Positions 17,595 through 26,278 are shown, numbered from the stretch's first letter. The stretch is 63,610 bases of DNA from an uncultured bacterium (GCA_905214305.1 CAJMLK010000012.1:1-63610); one strand, 5' to 3'. Translations and numbers: made by a program. The notes: generated from the sequence alone by a model not told the origin.

Positions 17595-18449
17595 ATGAAT
17601 TTTGCGGGCAAGGCAAAAGATATGCCCGGCCACAGGCGTCTTCAAGGCGTGAATGCCACGAACGCCCCTGACTCTCCGGCCTCTGCGGAAACTGCGGATA
17701 CCGTGCATGCCCCCGGTGCTGCGGATGCTGCGGATACCATGCACGCCCCCGGTGGTGCGCAAGGCCCTCCGGCACGACGGCTTTCCCTGCTGGAGCATCT
17801 GGCCCATGCGGCGCTTGAGCGCGCTTTGGCGACCTGCGTTGCAGGCGCTGTTTGTGCGCGGCACGGTGAGCAATGCGTGTCGCATGGCGTGAGCCGTGCC
17901 TGCGGCCCCCTCATGGTGGACGCCACCGCGGGCAACGGGCATGACAGCCTGTTTCTGCTTGGCGCAGCGCCCCGCAATGCGCTGTTGCTGGCAATGGATG
18001 TTCAGGCGCAGGCCGTGGCGGCCACGGGCGCGCTGCTTGCAGCCCACGGGTTTTCCGGGGCCGCGCGGGTGCTGCACACAGGGCATGAGCGTCTGGCCGA
18101 GGTGCTGGCCGCGCTTGCTCCGGAAGACCGGCAACGGCCTCTGGCCTGTGTTGTGTTCAATCTGGGCTGGCTGCCCGGTGGCAACAAGGGGCTGGTGACC
18201 ACGCCCAAAAACTCTTTGCCCGCCCTTGAGGCCGCGCTGGAAGCGTTGGCCCCCGGCGGCTGCATCAGCCTGCATTGCTATTCCGGCCATGACGGTGGAG
18301 CGGAAGAAACGGCTGCCCTTGAGGCACGGCTGCGCAGTCTGCCGCCGCGCCGCTGGCGAGTGCTGACACTGGCCGATGCCAACAGGGACCGGGCCGCAGA
18401 AAGTCTGCTGCTGGCGGAGCGTCTGCCGGTGAAAAAAGCCCGTACCTGA
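17595..18449 (+). CDS. YtqB/MnmM-like class I SAM-dependent methyltransferase
   Basis: About 284 residues. The C-terminal two-thirds match the rRNA_methylase/YtqB family: the SAM-binding LMVDATAGNGHDSLFLLG, ALLLAMDVQAQAV, VVFNLGWLPGGNKGLVTTPKNSLPALEAAL with the NLGWLPGGNK motif, and a late ISLHCYSGHDGG. YtqB has been reported in Bacillus as the methylase finishing mnm5s2U in tRNA anticodons. The N-terminal ~75 residues are low-complexity Ala/Asp/Pro (TADTVHAPGAADAADT), a near-direct duplication, and no good ribosome-binding site precedes the ATG at 17595. The true start could therefore be a TTG at 17562 or a later codon. Confidence 0.8.
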   Translation: MNFAGKAKDMPGHRRLQGVNATNAPDSPASAETADTVHAPGAADAADTMHAPGGAQGPPARRLSLLEHLAHAALERALATCVAGAVCARHGEQCVSHGVSRACGPLMVDATAGNGHDSLFLLGAAPRNALLLAMDVQAQAVAATGALLAAHGFSGAARVLHTGHERLAEVLAALAPEDRQRPLACVVFNLGWLPGGNKGLVTTPKNSLPALEAALEALAPGGCISLHCYSGHDGGAEETAALEARLRSLPPRRWRVLTLADANRDRAAESLLLAERLPVKKART

Positions 18450-18544
18450 TCGGGTGTTGACGCGCGTGGGCAGCCGGGCGAGATAATTTTTTGTACAAAT
18501 ACTGGCGGACAATGCGGGCCGCAGGCGAGGGGAGTAAAAGTTTT

Positions 18545-18575
18545 TTAACTAAACAGGATTTGTTCCTGAAGTTAA
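18545..18575. promoter_or_regulatory. Dyad upstream of the sigma-54 promoter, candidate enhancer site
   Basis: The outer arms TTAAC/GTTAA and inner arms CAGGA/TCCTG form a near-perfect dyad centred about 70 bp upstream of the -24/-12 element. That is a usual distance for a bacterial enhancer-binding protein site. A TATAAT at 18582-18587 directly follows and could serve sigma-70 as an alternative. Confidence 0.55.
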
Positions 18576-18622
18576 TAGTCTTATAATACAGAGTATTGAA
18601 GGATATTTATTTCAAACATCCA

Positions 18623-18639
18623 TTGGCACGGCCATTGCA
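18623..18639 (+). promoter_or_regulatory. Sigma-54 (-24/-12) promoter
   Basis: TTGGCACGGCCATTGCA matches the RpoN consensus (TGGCACG-N4-TTGCW) at every fixed position with correct GG-to-GC spacing. Transcription would start near 18650. The next gene begins at 18751, but a Rho-independent terminator intervenes at 18689-18724. Confidence 0.85.
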
Positions 18640-18649
18640 CAAAAGAAAG

Positions 18650-18724
18650 TACCTTCCTTTCTTTTGCTGACAGCCTCCTCCAAAATAGAACGGCCTGCCT
18701 CCCCAAGCGGGCCGTTTTATTTTT
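18650..18724 (+). ncRNA. Candidate sigma-54-driven small RNA or terminated leader
   Basis: The segment between the predicted start near 18650 and the terminator is about 75 nt. It is pyrimidine-rich and contains GCCTCCTCC, which is complementary to strong Shine-Dalgarno sequences, followed by the terminator stem. It is either a stand-alone small RNA or an attenuated leader for the agmatinase-family gene. No reading frame with a start and ribosome-binding site lies inside it. Confidence 0.45.
18689..18724 (+). terminator. Rho-independent terminator between the sigma-54 promoter and the agmatinase gene
   Basis: AACGGCC (18689-18695) pairs with GGCCGTT (18710-18716), extended inside by GC/GC across one mismatch, and TTTTATTTTT follows. 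It ends 26 nt before the agmatinase-family start codon. Confidence 0.8.
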
Positions 18725-18750
18725 CACCCCGTGCAGCCATGAGGACAGTC

Positions 18751-19635
18751 ATGCAGCATTTTCTGGCATCAGAGTATAGTCCGGCCCGGCCTGAACAGGC
18801 GGGTTTTCATATTATCCCCGTGCCGCTTGAGCAGAGCGTTTCTTACGGCGCGGGCACAGCCCTCGGCCCCTCGGCTCTGCTTGAGGCCTCCCAGCAGCTT
18901 GAAGCCTGGGAATGCGGGCATGCGCCCGGCGAGACAGGTTTTTATACCGCGCCGCCGGTGGACTGCGGCGGCCCTGTTGAAGAGGTGCTTGACCGTATAG
19001 AGGCCGCAACGGCCCGAGCCATTTCCTGCGCGGCCCTGCCCGTGCTGCTCGGCGGTGAGCACACCGTAACCCTTGGCGCGCTGCGCGCTCTGGCAAAAGA
19101 GGCGCAACGCAGCGGCGAACCTTTTGGCATTGTGCAGTTTGATGCTCACGCCGACCTGCGCTCCGCGTATGAGGGCAGCCCCTATTCTCACGCCTGCGTC
19201 ATGCACCGTGCCGTGGCCGACCTTGGCCTGCCGCTGGTGCAGTTTGCCGTGCGCGATTTCTGTCGTGAAGAAGCCGAGGTGCGCAAGGCGCATGCTGTTA
19301 CGCATTACGATGCCTATTTCATGGCGCGGGTGGGCCTGCCCGAGCAGCCCCTGCCCGAGGATTTTCCCCGGCGCGTCTATGTGACCTTTGATGTGGACGC
19401 ATTTGATGCCTCGCTCATGCCCGCCACCGGCACGCCTTCACCGGGGGGCATAAGCTGGCGCGAAGCCCATTTCATTCTTGAGCGCTGCATGGCCGGACGC
19501 AGGGTGGTGGGGCTTGACGTGGTGGAGCTGGCGCCCATAGAGGGCCTGCATCATTGCAACTTTACGGCAGCCAAGCTGACGCATCTGCTTATGGGGCTGG
19601 CCCATGCGGCCAACACTGCCCCTGACGGAGCCTGA
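18751..19635 (+). CDS. speB: Agmatinase/arginase-family ureohydrolase
   Basis: This 294-residue manganese enzyme would hydrolyse agmatine or a related guanidino compound to urea and an amine. Metal ligands are all present: LLGGEHTVTLG, FDAHADLRSAYEGSPYSHACVMHR, and YVTFDVDAFDASLMPATGTPSPGG, then GLDVVELAPIEG. Length fits agmatinases. Start: ATG at 18751 with GAGGAC 4-9 nt upstream is preferred over an ATG at 18739 and over the upstream TTG, which lies before a terminator. Expression may depend on readthrough from the sigma-54 promoter at 18623. Substrate choice among agmatine, guanidinobutyrate and similar compounds is not settled by sequence reading. Confidence 0.9.
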   Translation: MQHFLASEYSPARPEQAGFHIIPVPLEQSVSYGAGTALGPSALLEASQQLEAWECGHAPGETGFYTAPPVDCGGPVEEVLDRIEAATARAISCAALPVLLGGEHTVTLGALRALAKEAQRSGEPFGIVQFDAHADLRSAYEGSPYSHACVMHRAVADLGLPLVQFAVRDFCREEAEVRKAHAVTHYDAYFMARVGLPEQPLPEDFPRRVYVTFDVDAFDASLMPATGTPSPGGISWREAHFILERCMAGRRVVGLDVVELAPIEGLHHCNFTAAKLTHLLMGLAHAANTAPDGA

Positions 19636-19841
19636 GCAGTGGCCGATTGGTCTGCGGCCTGACGGTTGAGCGTGGTTGGCGGGGCCTTGCGGCGTTTAGG
19701 GGTGCATCCGGGGTTTGCGCCAGTGATGAAAGTTGCGCCAGCCCCGGCGCCTGCCAGCCCCGGCATCCGGAACAGACCCGCTGCTGACGTCAGGCCCGGC
19801 ACTCTTTGCATCACGGCATGATTTACTACAAGGAGCTAGAA

Positions 19842-20675
19842 ATGAAAAACACTGTGGTCACCTTTCGCGAAGCCAAAGGGCAGGGCAAACTTGTGGTGCT
19901 TACCGCCTATGACTACAGCACGGCCCGCGTCATGGACGCCGCCGGGGTTAACGCTCTGCTGGTCGGGGATTCTCTCGGCATGGTCATGCTGGGGCATGAG
20001 GACACGCTGGGCGTCACCGTGGACGACATGGTCCGTCACTGCGGCGCGGTGGCACGCGGCGCGGAGCAGGCCCTTGTTATCTGCGATATGCCCTATATGA
20101 GCTACCATACCGGGGTTGACGCGGCCGTGCGCAATGCCGGAAGGCTCGTGACGGAAGGACGCGCTCAGGCCGTCAAGCTGGAGGGCGGCGCGGAATTTTG
20201 TGATGAGGTCAGGGCCATTGTGCGGGCTTCCATTCCTGTCATGGGGCATCTTGGCCTTACGCCCCAGTCTGTAAACGCTCTGGGTGGCTTCAAGATGCAG
20301 GGCAAAACCCCGGCAGCGGCCCAGAAGCTGCTGGACGACGCCCGCGCCCTTCAGGATGCCGGAGCCTTTGCTCTGGTGCTTGAGTGCGTTCCCGCCCCGC
20401 TGGCGGCGCGCGTTACCAAAGAGCTTGCCATACCTGTCATCGGTATCGGCGCAGGGGCCGACTGCGATGGGCAGGTGCTGGTCTGGCAGGACATGGCGGG
20501 CCTCAATGCCCGTCCGCTGCCCCGCTTTGTAAAGTATTTCGGCTCTGTGGACATGGCCCTGCGTGACGCCATCGAAGCCTATACCCGCGAGGTTCGGGTG
20601 GGGGCTTTTCCCGGTGAAGAGCATTGCTACCCCTTGCCCGAAGGAATGGAAAAGGCCCTGAAAAAGCTCAAGTAG
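19842..20675 (+). CDS. panB: 3-methyl-2-oxobutanoate hydroxymethyltransferase
   Basis: This 277-residue enzyme adds a hydroxymethyl group from methylene-tetrahydrofolate to 2-oxoisovalerate, giving ketopantoate for pantothenate and CoA. Family motifs run throughout: LTAYDYSTARVMDAAGVNALLVGDSLGMVMLGH, ICDMPYMSYH, AVKLEGG, VMGHLGLTPQSVNALGGFKMQGK, ECVPAPLAARVT and IGIGAGADCDGQVLVWQDMAGL. AAGGAG precedes the ATG at 19842 by 6 nt, which decides against the upstream TTG and ATG. A strong terminator follows 75 nt after the stop. The rest of the pantothenate pathway is not in the window. Confidence 0.96.
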   Translation: MKNTVVTFREAKGQGKLVVLTAYDYSTARVMDAAGVNALLVGDSLGMVMLGHEDTLGVTVDDMVRHCGAVARGAEQALVICDMPYMSYHTGVDAAVRNAGRLVTEGRAQAVKLEGGAEFCDEVRAIVRASIPVMGHLGLTPQSVNALGGFKMQGKTPAAAQKLLDDARALQDAGAFALVLECVPAPLAARVTKELAIPVIGIGAGADCDGQVLVWQDMAGLNARPLPRFVKYFGSVDMALRDAIEAYTREVRVGAFPGEEHCYPLPEGMEKALKKLK

Positions 20676-20749
20676 TCAAGCCGGGCTGCCGCCAGACCCC
20701 AGGCATCCATACAGGCGCGGGCATGCTGGAAGAAGCTACAGAAAGAACA

Positions 20750-20783
20750 GACAGAACCCCGGCAGTGCCGGGGTTCTGTCTTT
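20750..20783. terminator. Bidirectional terminator between panB and the Dyp peroxidase gene
   Basis: GACAGAACCCCGGC (20750-20763) pairs perfectly with GCCGGGGTTCTGTC (20767-20780) around a 3-nt loop. Plus-strand Ts follow, and A-rich sequence precedes it, so it can serve both convergent genes. Confidence 0.85.
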
Positions 20784-20872
20784 CGTGGAGCATCGGTATT
20801 CTTGCAGCATCCGGCCGTGAGTGCTCACGGCGTCCTGCCCGCGTCGCCGGGCGCGTCTTGTCTGGAGCGGCT

Positions 20873-21820
20873 TCAGGCGTTGACGGTCTCGCTTTCGCCC
20901 AGCTCTTCAAGCATTGTTGCAGGAGGAACAAAAAACAGCGTGCCTGTTGCCGCGGTGCTGAAATCAAGCAGCCGGTCAGTATTGCCCGCTGGTTCACCGA
21001 CGAACATGTTTTCAAGCATTTTTCGCGTGGTGGAAAACCTTCCCGCATAGCCGATGAAATATGTGCCGAACTCCCCTTTGGCAGGATTGGCAAAAGGCAT
21101 GTTGGCCCGCACGATTTTCAGCTCGTTGCCGTCCGCGTCTTCAATATTGGTAACGGCATTGTGCGCGTTTTCCGGCTTTTCATCGTCGGCAAGCTCAACA
21201 TCGTTGAATTTGCGCCGACCGATGGCCTTTTCCTGCTCTTCGGTGGAAAGGGCATTCCAGGCGTTCATATCATGCAGATATTTTTGTACAAAAGCGTAGC
21301 TGCCGCCCTTGAAGGCCGCGTCTTCATCGCCGATAGTGGCCGAGGCGAGCCGGGCTTCGTCTTCGGGGTTTTCCGTGCCGTCCACAAAGCCGATGATGGC
21401 GCGGCCGTCGTAATAGCGGAAGCCCTGCACCTCATCAATGGCGTACACGGCCCCCTGCAGCTTGGCGCTGATGATGGACGCCGCTTCAAGGCAGACGTCG
21501 AGCCGTGCCGCGCGGATGTGGAAGAAGATGTCGCCCGGTGTGGAAACGGCAACATGCCTGTCGCCCCTGATTTCCTTGAACACTTCCAGTTCGGCGGGCT
21601 TGCCGTGCCGGGGGAAGAGCCTGCCCCACGCTTCAGCGCCGAAACCCATGATGCAGCTGATTGCCGAATCCGGCAGGCGGGTGCGCATGCTGCGCGCAAC
21701 GGCTGAAAAATCGGCGCACAGATCTTTAACTTTTGCCAGTGCCCCGTCCTGGGCCTCAAGGCCGAAGACCATAAAAATGGCGTGTTCGCCCGGAGTGTTG
21801 GTCACGTCTTGCGGTTTCAT
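20873..21820 (-). CDS. Dyp-type heme peroxidase, YfeX-like
   Basis: This 315-residue enzyme should use hydrogen peroxide to oxidise dyes, porphyrinogens or other organics. It shows the hallmark GFVDGTENPEDEARLASATIG (GxxDG with the catalytic Asp), the proximal His region KPENAHNAVTNI, and the distal Arg region ELKIVRANMPFANPAKGEFGTYFIGYAGRFSTTRKMLENMF. No signal peptide is present, so it is cytoplasmic. Length and layout match the short YfeX/YfeX-like subgroup. In an anaerobe it likely belongs to oxidative defence. It stands alone, convergent with panB. Confidence 0.93.
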   Translation of the reverse strand: MKPQDVTNTPGEHAIFMVFGLEAQDGALAKVKDLCADFSAVARSMRTRLPDSAISCIMGFGAEAWGRLFPRHGKPAELEVFKEIRGDRHVAVSTPGDIFFHIRAARLDVCLEAASIISAKLQGAVYAIDEVQGFRYYDGRAIIGFVDGTENPEDEARLASATIGDEDAAFKGGSYAFVQKYLHDMNAWNALSTEEQEKAIGRRKFNDVELADDEKPENAHNAVTNIEDADGNELKIVRANMPFANPAKGEFGTYFIGYAGRFSTTRKMLENMFVGEPAGNTDRLLDFSTAATGTLFFVPPATMLEELGESETVNA

Positions 21821-21854
21821 AAGTATGCCTTTGTGGTTATGTGATGTGCCATTG

Positions 21855-21883
21855 TTTGTAGTTTATCGAGATTATGAACGCAA
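21855..21883 (-). promoter_or_regulatory. Candidate promoter of the Dyp peroxidase gene
   Basis: On the minus strand TTGCGT (21883-21878) and TACAAA (21860-21855) are spaced by 17 bp, about 35 nt before the start codon. The match is moderate. Confidence 0.35.
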
Positions 21884-22056
21884 CGGGCATTGCCACAGGC
21901 CGCGCGGCCACCGGTGCTCCTTGCATGGAGCAGTGGTGGAGTACCGCCCCTGCGGCAACCAGCGCCACTGCCGTGCCACAGGCTCTGCAACCGCCAGAGC
22001 AGCAGTCAGGGCACAGGCCCTGCGGCAACGTGCGGTAATCCGTGCCACAGGCCGCG

Positions 22057-25000
22057 CTATCCGGCCTGCCGGGGGGCAAAGTTGACGGGAACCCGCACGC
22101 GCCCGCCCGCCTTGTTGGTAAAGAGCAGATGCCCGTGCTCGAGGCCGTAGAGGTAGAGGCGGCGGGTCAGGTCAACGTCCTTGCGGCAATAGGCGGAGAT
22201 TTCCTCCACCTTGCCCTCTTTCCACCAGCGCAGGGCTTGCAGGCCGTCGGCGCTTTTAGGCTCGTCGAGGGTGGCCTGACCCAGGTTATCCAGCGATACG
22301 CGGTAGCTCAGCCGCTCCTTTACCCGCTGCAAAAGGTCCAGACTCGGCAGGCCGCGCAGGTCAAAGGGCGCAAAGGGCGTCAGCACGGCATAGTCAAACC
22401 GCAGGCTGTTGAAACCCACCACAAGGCCCGCAGCACGCATGCGTTCAAACAGCGCGGGCAATTCGTCCTGACTGTAGGAAAAAAAATCGTCGGCGCGGCT
22501 GTCGTATGCCACTGCCACACTCACGCCCATGCGGTCGGCCTTATGCCAGCCGCCCACCTCGGCAGCGGCACGGCGGGTTTCAACGTCAAAAACCAGAAAG
22601 TGTGCGGGCGGTGCTACGGGCGTATGGGGCAGAAGGTCTGTCATGGTGTCGGCCTCGTTGCCGGCGGCAGGGTCGTGGGCGGCAGTGCCTGCGCCCTCGG
22701 CCGTAAAGCCGGGTGCGGGCGTGACGGGCGTGGCAGACGGCGCAGCCACATCCCCTGCCGCAAAAAAATCCAGCTCCGGGCGCGGTGGTGACGGGCTTGT
22801 GACCAGTGTCTCCAGCAGATGGTCACCCTCGCAGCCCTGAGCGAGCAGCTGGCGTAAAAGTTCCAGCGCGGCCAGTTTGCTGATGGGTCTGTTGCCCGAA
22901 CCGCACTTGGGCGAATGCACGCAGGAGGGGCAGCCGTCTTCACACGGGCAGGAGGCCACGGTTCTGCAGGTGGCTTCAAGCAGGGCGCGGGCATCGGAAA
23001 ACGCATGCCGAGTCAGGCCCGCACCGCCGGGCAGGCCGTCGTAAATAAAGACGGCGGGCAGGCCAAGCTGGATGTGCATGGGTGTGGATATGCCGCCAAA
23101 GTCATTGCGGTCGGCCATGATGAGCAGGGGCAGCATGCCGATGGCCGCGTGCTCCATCGCGTGGATGCCGCCCATGAAGTGCATGAAGTTTTCTTCAAGT
23201 ACGGCGCGGATACTGTCCGGTATGACAAACCACATGCCTTCGGTTTCAAAAACCTGGGGCGGGGCTTCCAGCGGCGTGATGGTGAGCAGGCGGTTGCCAG
23301 TGGTGGAGCGCTTTTCATAGCCGGTTATGGTGTCGATAATGCGCAGCCGCCCACGGCAGACCAGAACGCGCCCCAGAGAGACACGCTCTGTTTCTTCAAG
23401 AATATCAGTTGTTTTTTGCCCGCGCGTGCGGGTAAACCAGCCCACTTTGGCTTCCTTGGCAACAATGCGGGCGCGGCCCGAATCTATTTCTTCGATGATG
23501 TAGCTGCGGCCCCGGTGCAGGTAGACAGCGCCGGGATGTGTTTCGCGCCATGCGCGAAAACCATCCACAGAGCCGATGATATGCCCTTGCCCGTCTTCAA
23601 TGCTGAAGGTCTGCCCTGTGCCGCGCAGGTCAACGTGACGCTGGGGTCGCTTGCGTGAGGCCATGAGCTGCGCGCCGTCTGCGGACTGGAGCAGCAGCCC
23701 CCGTGCGTTGAGCGCGCGGGCGGCGGCGGTGGCTGCCGGGCTTGCCAGCATGGCTTCGCCGGGGCGCAGGGGCATTTCGGCGGCGGCGCATTCCAGATGC
23801 CGGGCCAGAATGACCTCATTGTCTGGATTGACCACGGCCTTTTCCGCGGGGCGACTGAAGAAGTCTTCGGGATTACGGGCAAAGTACTGGTCCAGCGCGT
23901 CTTCGCCCGCTACGATGATAACGGCGGACTCCTGCTGTGCGCGGCCCACACGCCCTCCGCGCTGCAGGGTCGCCATGACCGTGCCCGGATAGCCCACAAG
24001 AATGCAGACATCGAGGCCGCCGATGTCGATGCCCAGTTCCAGAGCGCTGGTGCTGACCACGGCCAGCAGTTCGCCGCTGGCCATGCGGGATTCGATGCTG
24101 CGGCGTTCTTCGGGCAAAAAACCCGCGCGATAGGCCGAGATGCGGCTGGCAAACGGGCCGGACTGCCCGGCCCACAGGCTGATCAGCTCTGTCATGCGCC
24201 GCGAACGGCAATAGACGATGGTTCGCAGATTGCGGGCCAGAGCCGCCTTGAGCAGGTCGATGGCCGCCGTGGCCGGGCTTTGTTCGGGGTTGAGAAAGAC
24301 AAAGTGTCGTGGGCCCTGCGGCGCGCCGGATCGGTCAATGACCACGGGCGGCGGCAGCGCAGAGGCGTGCTGCGGGGCGTGGCAGCCGGGCATGTTGCGG
24401 GCTGTGCCGCCGGGGATGCCACCGGGGATACCGGTGCGCAGGACTGTGGCAGCGGCCGTTGCAGGGGACGTCTGCCCTTGAGCGTTGTTCGCAGTCTGCC
24501 CCCCGGCCTGCCCGGCATTCTGTCCGTCATTCTGCCTGCCAGTCTGTCCGCCTGTCTGTCCGGCAGGGTATCTTTCCGGGCTGTCCACCGGCCATGCCGC
24601 GCCAGTGAGCGCTGCGCCCAGTTCGCCGGGATTGCCCACCGTGGCCGTGCACAGCACATAGACCGGCTTTGCCCCGTAGCGCCCGGCCAGCCGGTTGAGC
24701 CGCCGAAAAACCTGAGCCATGTGCGCGCCGAACACGCCCCGGTAGGTATGGGCCTCGTCCACCACCACATGGGTAAGACCGGCCAGAAAGGCCGCCCATT
24801 GCTCGTGATGGGGAAGGATGCCCAGATGCAGCATTTCCGGGTTGCTTATGAGCACCGTGGGCGGGTCGCGCCGTATTTTGCGCCTGAAGTGGTCAGTGGT
24901 GTCGCCGTCATACAGGGCGGCGGAAGGGCGGGCGTCCTTGGGCCATGCGTCGGTGAGGGCGTTGAAGGCCGCAAGCTGGTCCTGGGCCAGAGCCTTGAGC

Positions 25001-25335
25001 GGAAAAAGGTACAGGGCGCGCGCGTCAGGATCACGCAGGTGGCGCTCAAGCACAGGCAGGTTGTAAATGAGGCTTTTGCCGCTGGCTGTGGGGGTGGCTG
25101 CCACAATGGAATGGCCGGCGCGGATGTGGTCTGTCCCCAGAGCCTGATGGCTGTACAGGCCGGAGATGCCGCGCTGCTCCAGGGTGCGGCTTATGGCCGT
25201 GGGCCACGGCAGGCGCGTGGGCGCATACTCGGCGTCGGATGCGGGCAGCAGGCGGTGGCAGGTGACCTGCCCGCCCAGCCTTTCCGATGCCAGCAAGGCG
25301 GCGATGTAGGAACCCACGGACATGTATGGATACAT
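22057..25335 (-). CDS. MrfA-like DEAH helicase fused to a DEDDy exonuclease domain
   Basis: This 1092-residue protein combines two repair activities. Residues about 45-700 are a superfamily 2 helicase: TPTASGKS (81-88, Walker A), VVDEAHTYRGVFG, CTATVGNP, then STSALELGIDIGGLDV and QRGGRVGRAQQ. A DUF1998 region with a four-Cys cluster (CPCEDGCPSCVHSPKC) follows, as in Hrq1/MrfA. Residues 913-1075 are a DnaQ-like DEDDy exonuclease with FDVET (Asp917, Glu919), GFNSLRFDY (Asp981) and YCRKD (Tyr1049, Asp1053). In Bacillus the two parts are separate neighbours, MrfA and MrfB, in mitomycin-damage repair. A low-complexity insert (GGQTGRQNDGQNAGQAGGQT) splits the two RecA lobes. The ATG at 25335 has GGAG 6 nt upstream and follows the acyltransferase stop by one base. 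Confidence 0.9.
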   Translation of the reverse strand: MYPYMSVGSYIAALLASERLGGQVTCHRLLPASDAEYAPTRLPWPTAISRTLEQRGISGLYSHQALGTDHIRAGHSIVAATPTASGKSLIYNLPVLERHLRDPDARALYLFPLKALAQDQLAAFNALTDAWPKDARPSAALYDGDTTDHFRRKIRRDPPTVLISNPEMLHLGILPHHEQWAAFLAGLTHVVVDEAHTYRGVFGAHMAQVFRRLNRLAGRYGAKPVYVLCTATVGNPGELGAALTGAAWPVDSPERYPAGQTGGQTGRQNDGQNAGQAGGQTANNAQGQTSPATAAATVLRTGIPGGIPGGTARNMPGCHAPQHASALPPPVVIDRSGAPQGPRHFVFLNPEQSPATAAIDLLKAALARNLRTIVYCRSRRMTELISLWAGQSGPFASRISAYRAGFLPEERRSIESRMASGELLAVVSTSALELGIDIGGLDVCILVGYPGTVMATLQRGGRVGRAQQESAVIIVAGEDALDQYFARNPEDFFSRPAEKAVVNPDNEVILARHLECAAAEMPLRPGEAMLASPAATAAARALNARGLLLQSADGAQLMASRKRPQRHVDLRGTGQTFSIEDGQGHIIGSVDGFRAWRETHPGAVYLHRGRSYIIEEIDSGRARIVAKEAKVGWFTRTRGQKTTDILEETERVSLGRVLVCRGRLRIIDTITGYEKRSTTGNRLLTITPLEAPPQVFETEGMWFVIPDSIRAVLEENFMHFMGGIHAMEHAAIGMLPLLIMADRNDFGGISTPMHIQLGLPAVFIYDGLPGGAGLTRHAFSDARALLEATCRTVASCPCEDGCPSCVHSPKCGSGNRPISKLAALELLRQLLAQGCEGDHLLETLVTSPSPPRPELDFFAAGDVAAPSATPVTPAPGFTAEGAGTAAHDPAAGNEADTMTDLLPHTPVAPPAHFLVFDVETRRAAAEVGGWHKADRMGVSVAVAYDSRADDFFSYSQDELPALFERMRAAGLVVGFNSLRFDYAVLTPFAPFDLRGLPSLDLLQRVKERLSYRVSLDNLGQATLDEPKSADGLQALRWWKEGKVEEISAYCRKDVDLTRRLYLYGLEHGHLLFTNKAGGRVRVPVNFAPRQAG

Positions 25336-25336
25336 T

Positions 25337-26071
25337 CTAGCTCCGGGCTGCTCCGGGGAGAGTGCCGGTTTCAGGGGGCCTTGCAGGGTCGGCGGATGCC
25401 GCGCGGCTTTCGCCGGGGGCAAGCTGACGCAGCACCCGCGCCGGAGAGCCTGCGGCCAGACTGCGGGGCGGCACATCGCGGGTAACCACGCTGCCTGCGC
25501 CGATAATGGCTCCCTCGCCAATGGTCACGCCTTTGAGGATGATGCAGTTCAGGCCGATCCAGGCGTAATCGCCGATGGTTACGGGCCTGTCGCCTTCCAT
25601 GCCCGGTTCCGTGGCCCGTGCTTCGGGCGGCCAGTGGGCGTGAAAATCCGAGTCTACAATAATGCAGTTGGGGGCCAGCAGAACCTGACGCCCGATGCTG
25701 ATGACGGTGGAACGGGCCGTTATGGATGTGCCGCTGAGCTGCGCGCCCGGCCCCACCTCAATGCGCGCGCCGGGGCCAAAGGTGCGCAGGCGCACGGGGC
25801 TTGCCAGCGCGGCTGCCGTAGCCCGACGCCAGGAGGAAATGAGGCTTGCCCCCGCGCCGATGGAAATATGGCTGCCCGGCCAGCGCATAAGCCCCACAGG
25901 GCCGTGTGCGCTGACGCCCTGACCAACGGACACGCCCACAAGCGCAGCCTTGCAGCGCAGGCGCAGGGTTCCCCAGAAGCGCCCCCAGCGCGTCATGATC
26001 TGGAGGCACAGATAGCTGATCACATTGGCCGGGGTAAGGCCCCGCTCCAGAGCTTTGCGCAGCATGTTCAT
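25337..26071 (-). CDS. Left-handed beta-helix acyltransferase (maltose/virginiamycin O-acetyltransferase type)
   Basis: This 244-residue hexapeptide-repeat enzyme would acetylate a sugar or surface glycan. Repeats of the [LIV]-G-x4 type run from about residue 80 to 200 (SHISIGAGASLI, ARIEVGPGAQLSGTSITARSTVISIGRQVLLAPNCIIVDSDFHAHW, VTIGDYAWIGLNCIILKGVTIGEGAIIGAGSVVTRDVPPRSLAAGSPARVLRQL), with the catalytic His in DSDFHAHW. The ATG at 26071 has AAGGAAC upstream and begins the conserved part. The C-terminal ~30 residues are a Pro/Ala/Gly tail. It is immediately followed by the helicase-exonuclease gene, with no obvious functional link. Confidence 0.85.
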   Translation of the reverse strand: MNMLRKALERGLTPANVISYLCLQIMTRWGRFWGTLRLRCKAALVGVSVGQGVSAHGPVGLMRWPGSHISIGAGASLISSWRRATAAALASPVRLRTFGPGARIEVGPGAQLSGTSITARSTVISIGRQVLLAPNCIIVDSDFHAHWPPEARATEPGMEGDRPVTIGDYAWIGLNCIILKGVTIGEGAIIGAGSVVTRDVPPRSLAAGSPARVLRQLAPGESRAASADPARPPETGTLPGAARS

Positions 26072-26278
26072 GCATTGTTCCTTTGTGCTTTTTTTGCCCT
26101 GCGCGGTCTGCGCGCGGCTTGCGCCCGCAAGTATTGCGGGCTGGCGGGCAGAGCCTGCCACGGTTTCAGGCGGTCGAAAAAAGGGATGCCGCCGCTGCCC
26201 GTGCCCTGTTGCAGTGCGGACAGGAACACAGGCAGCGGCGCTACAGAGGGCAAAACAGCAGGCGTCAGCAAACGGATC

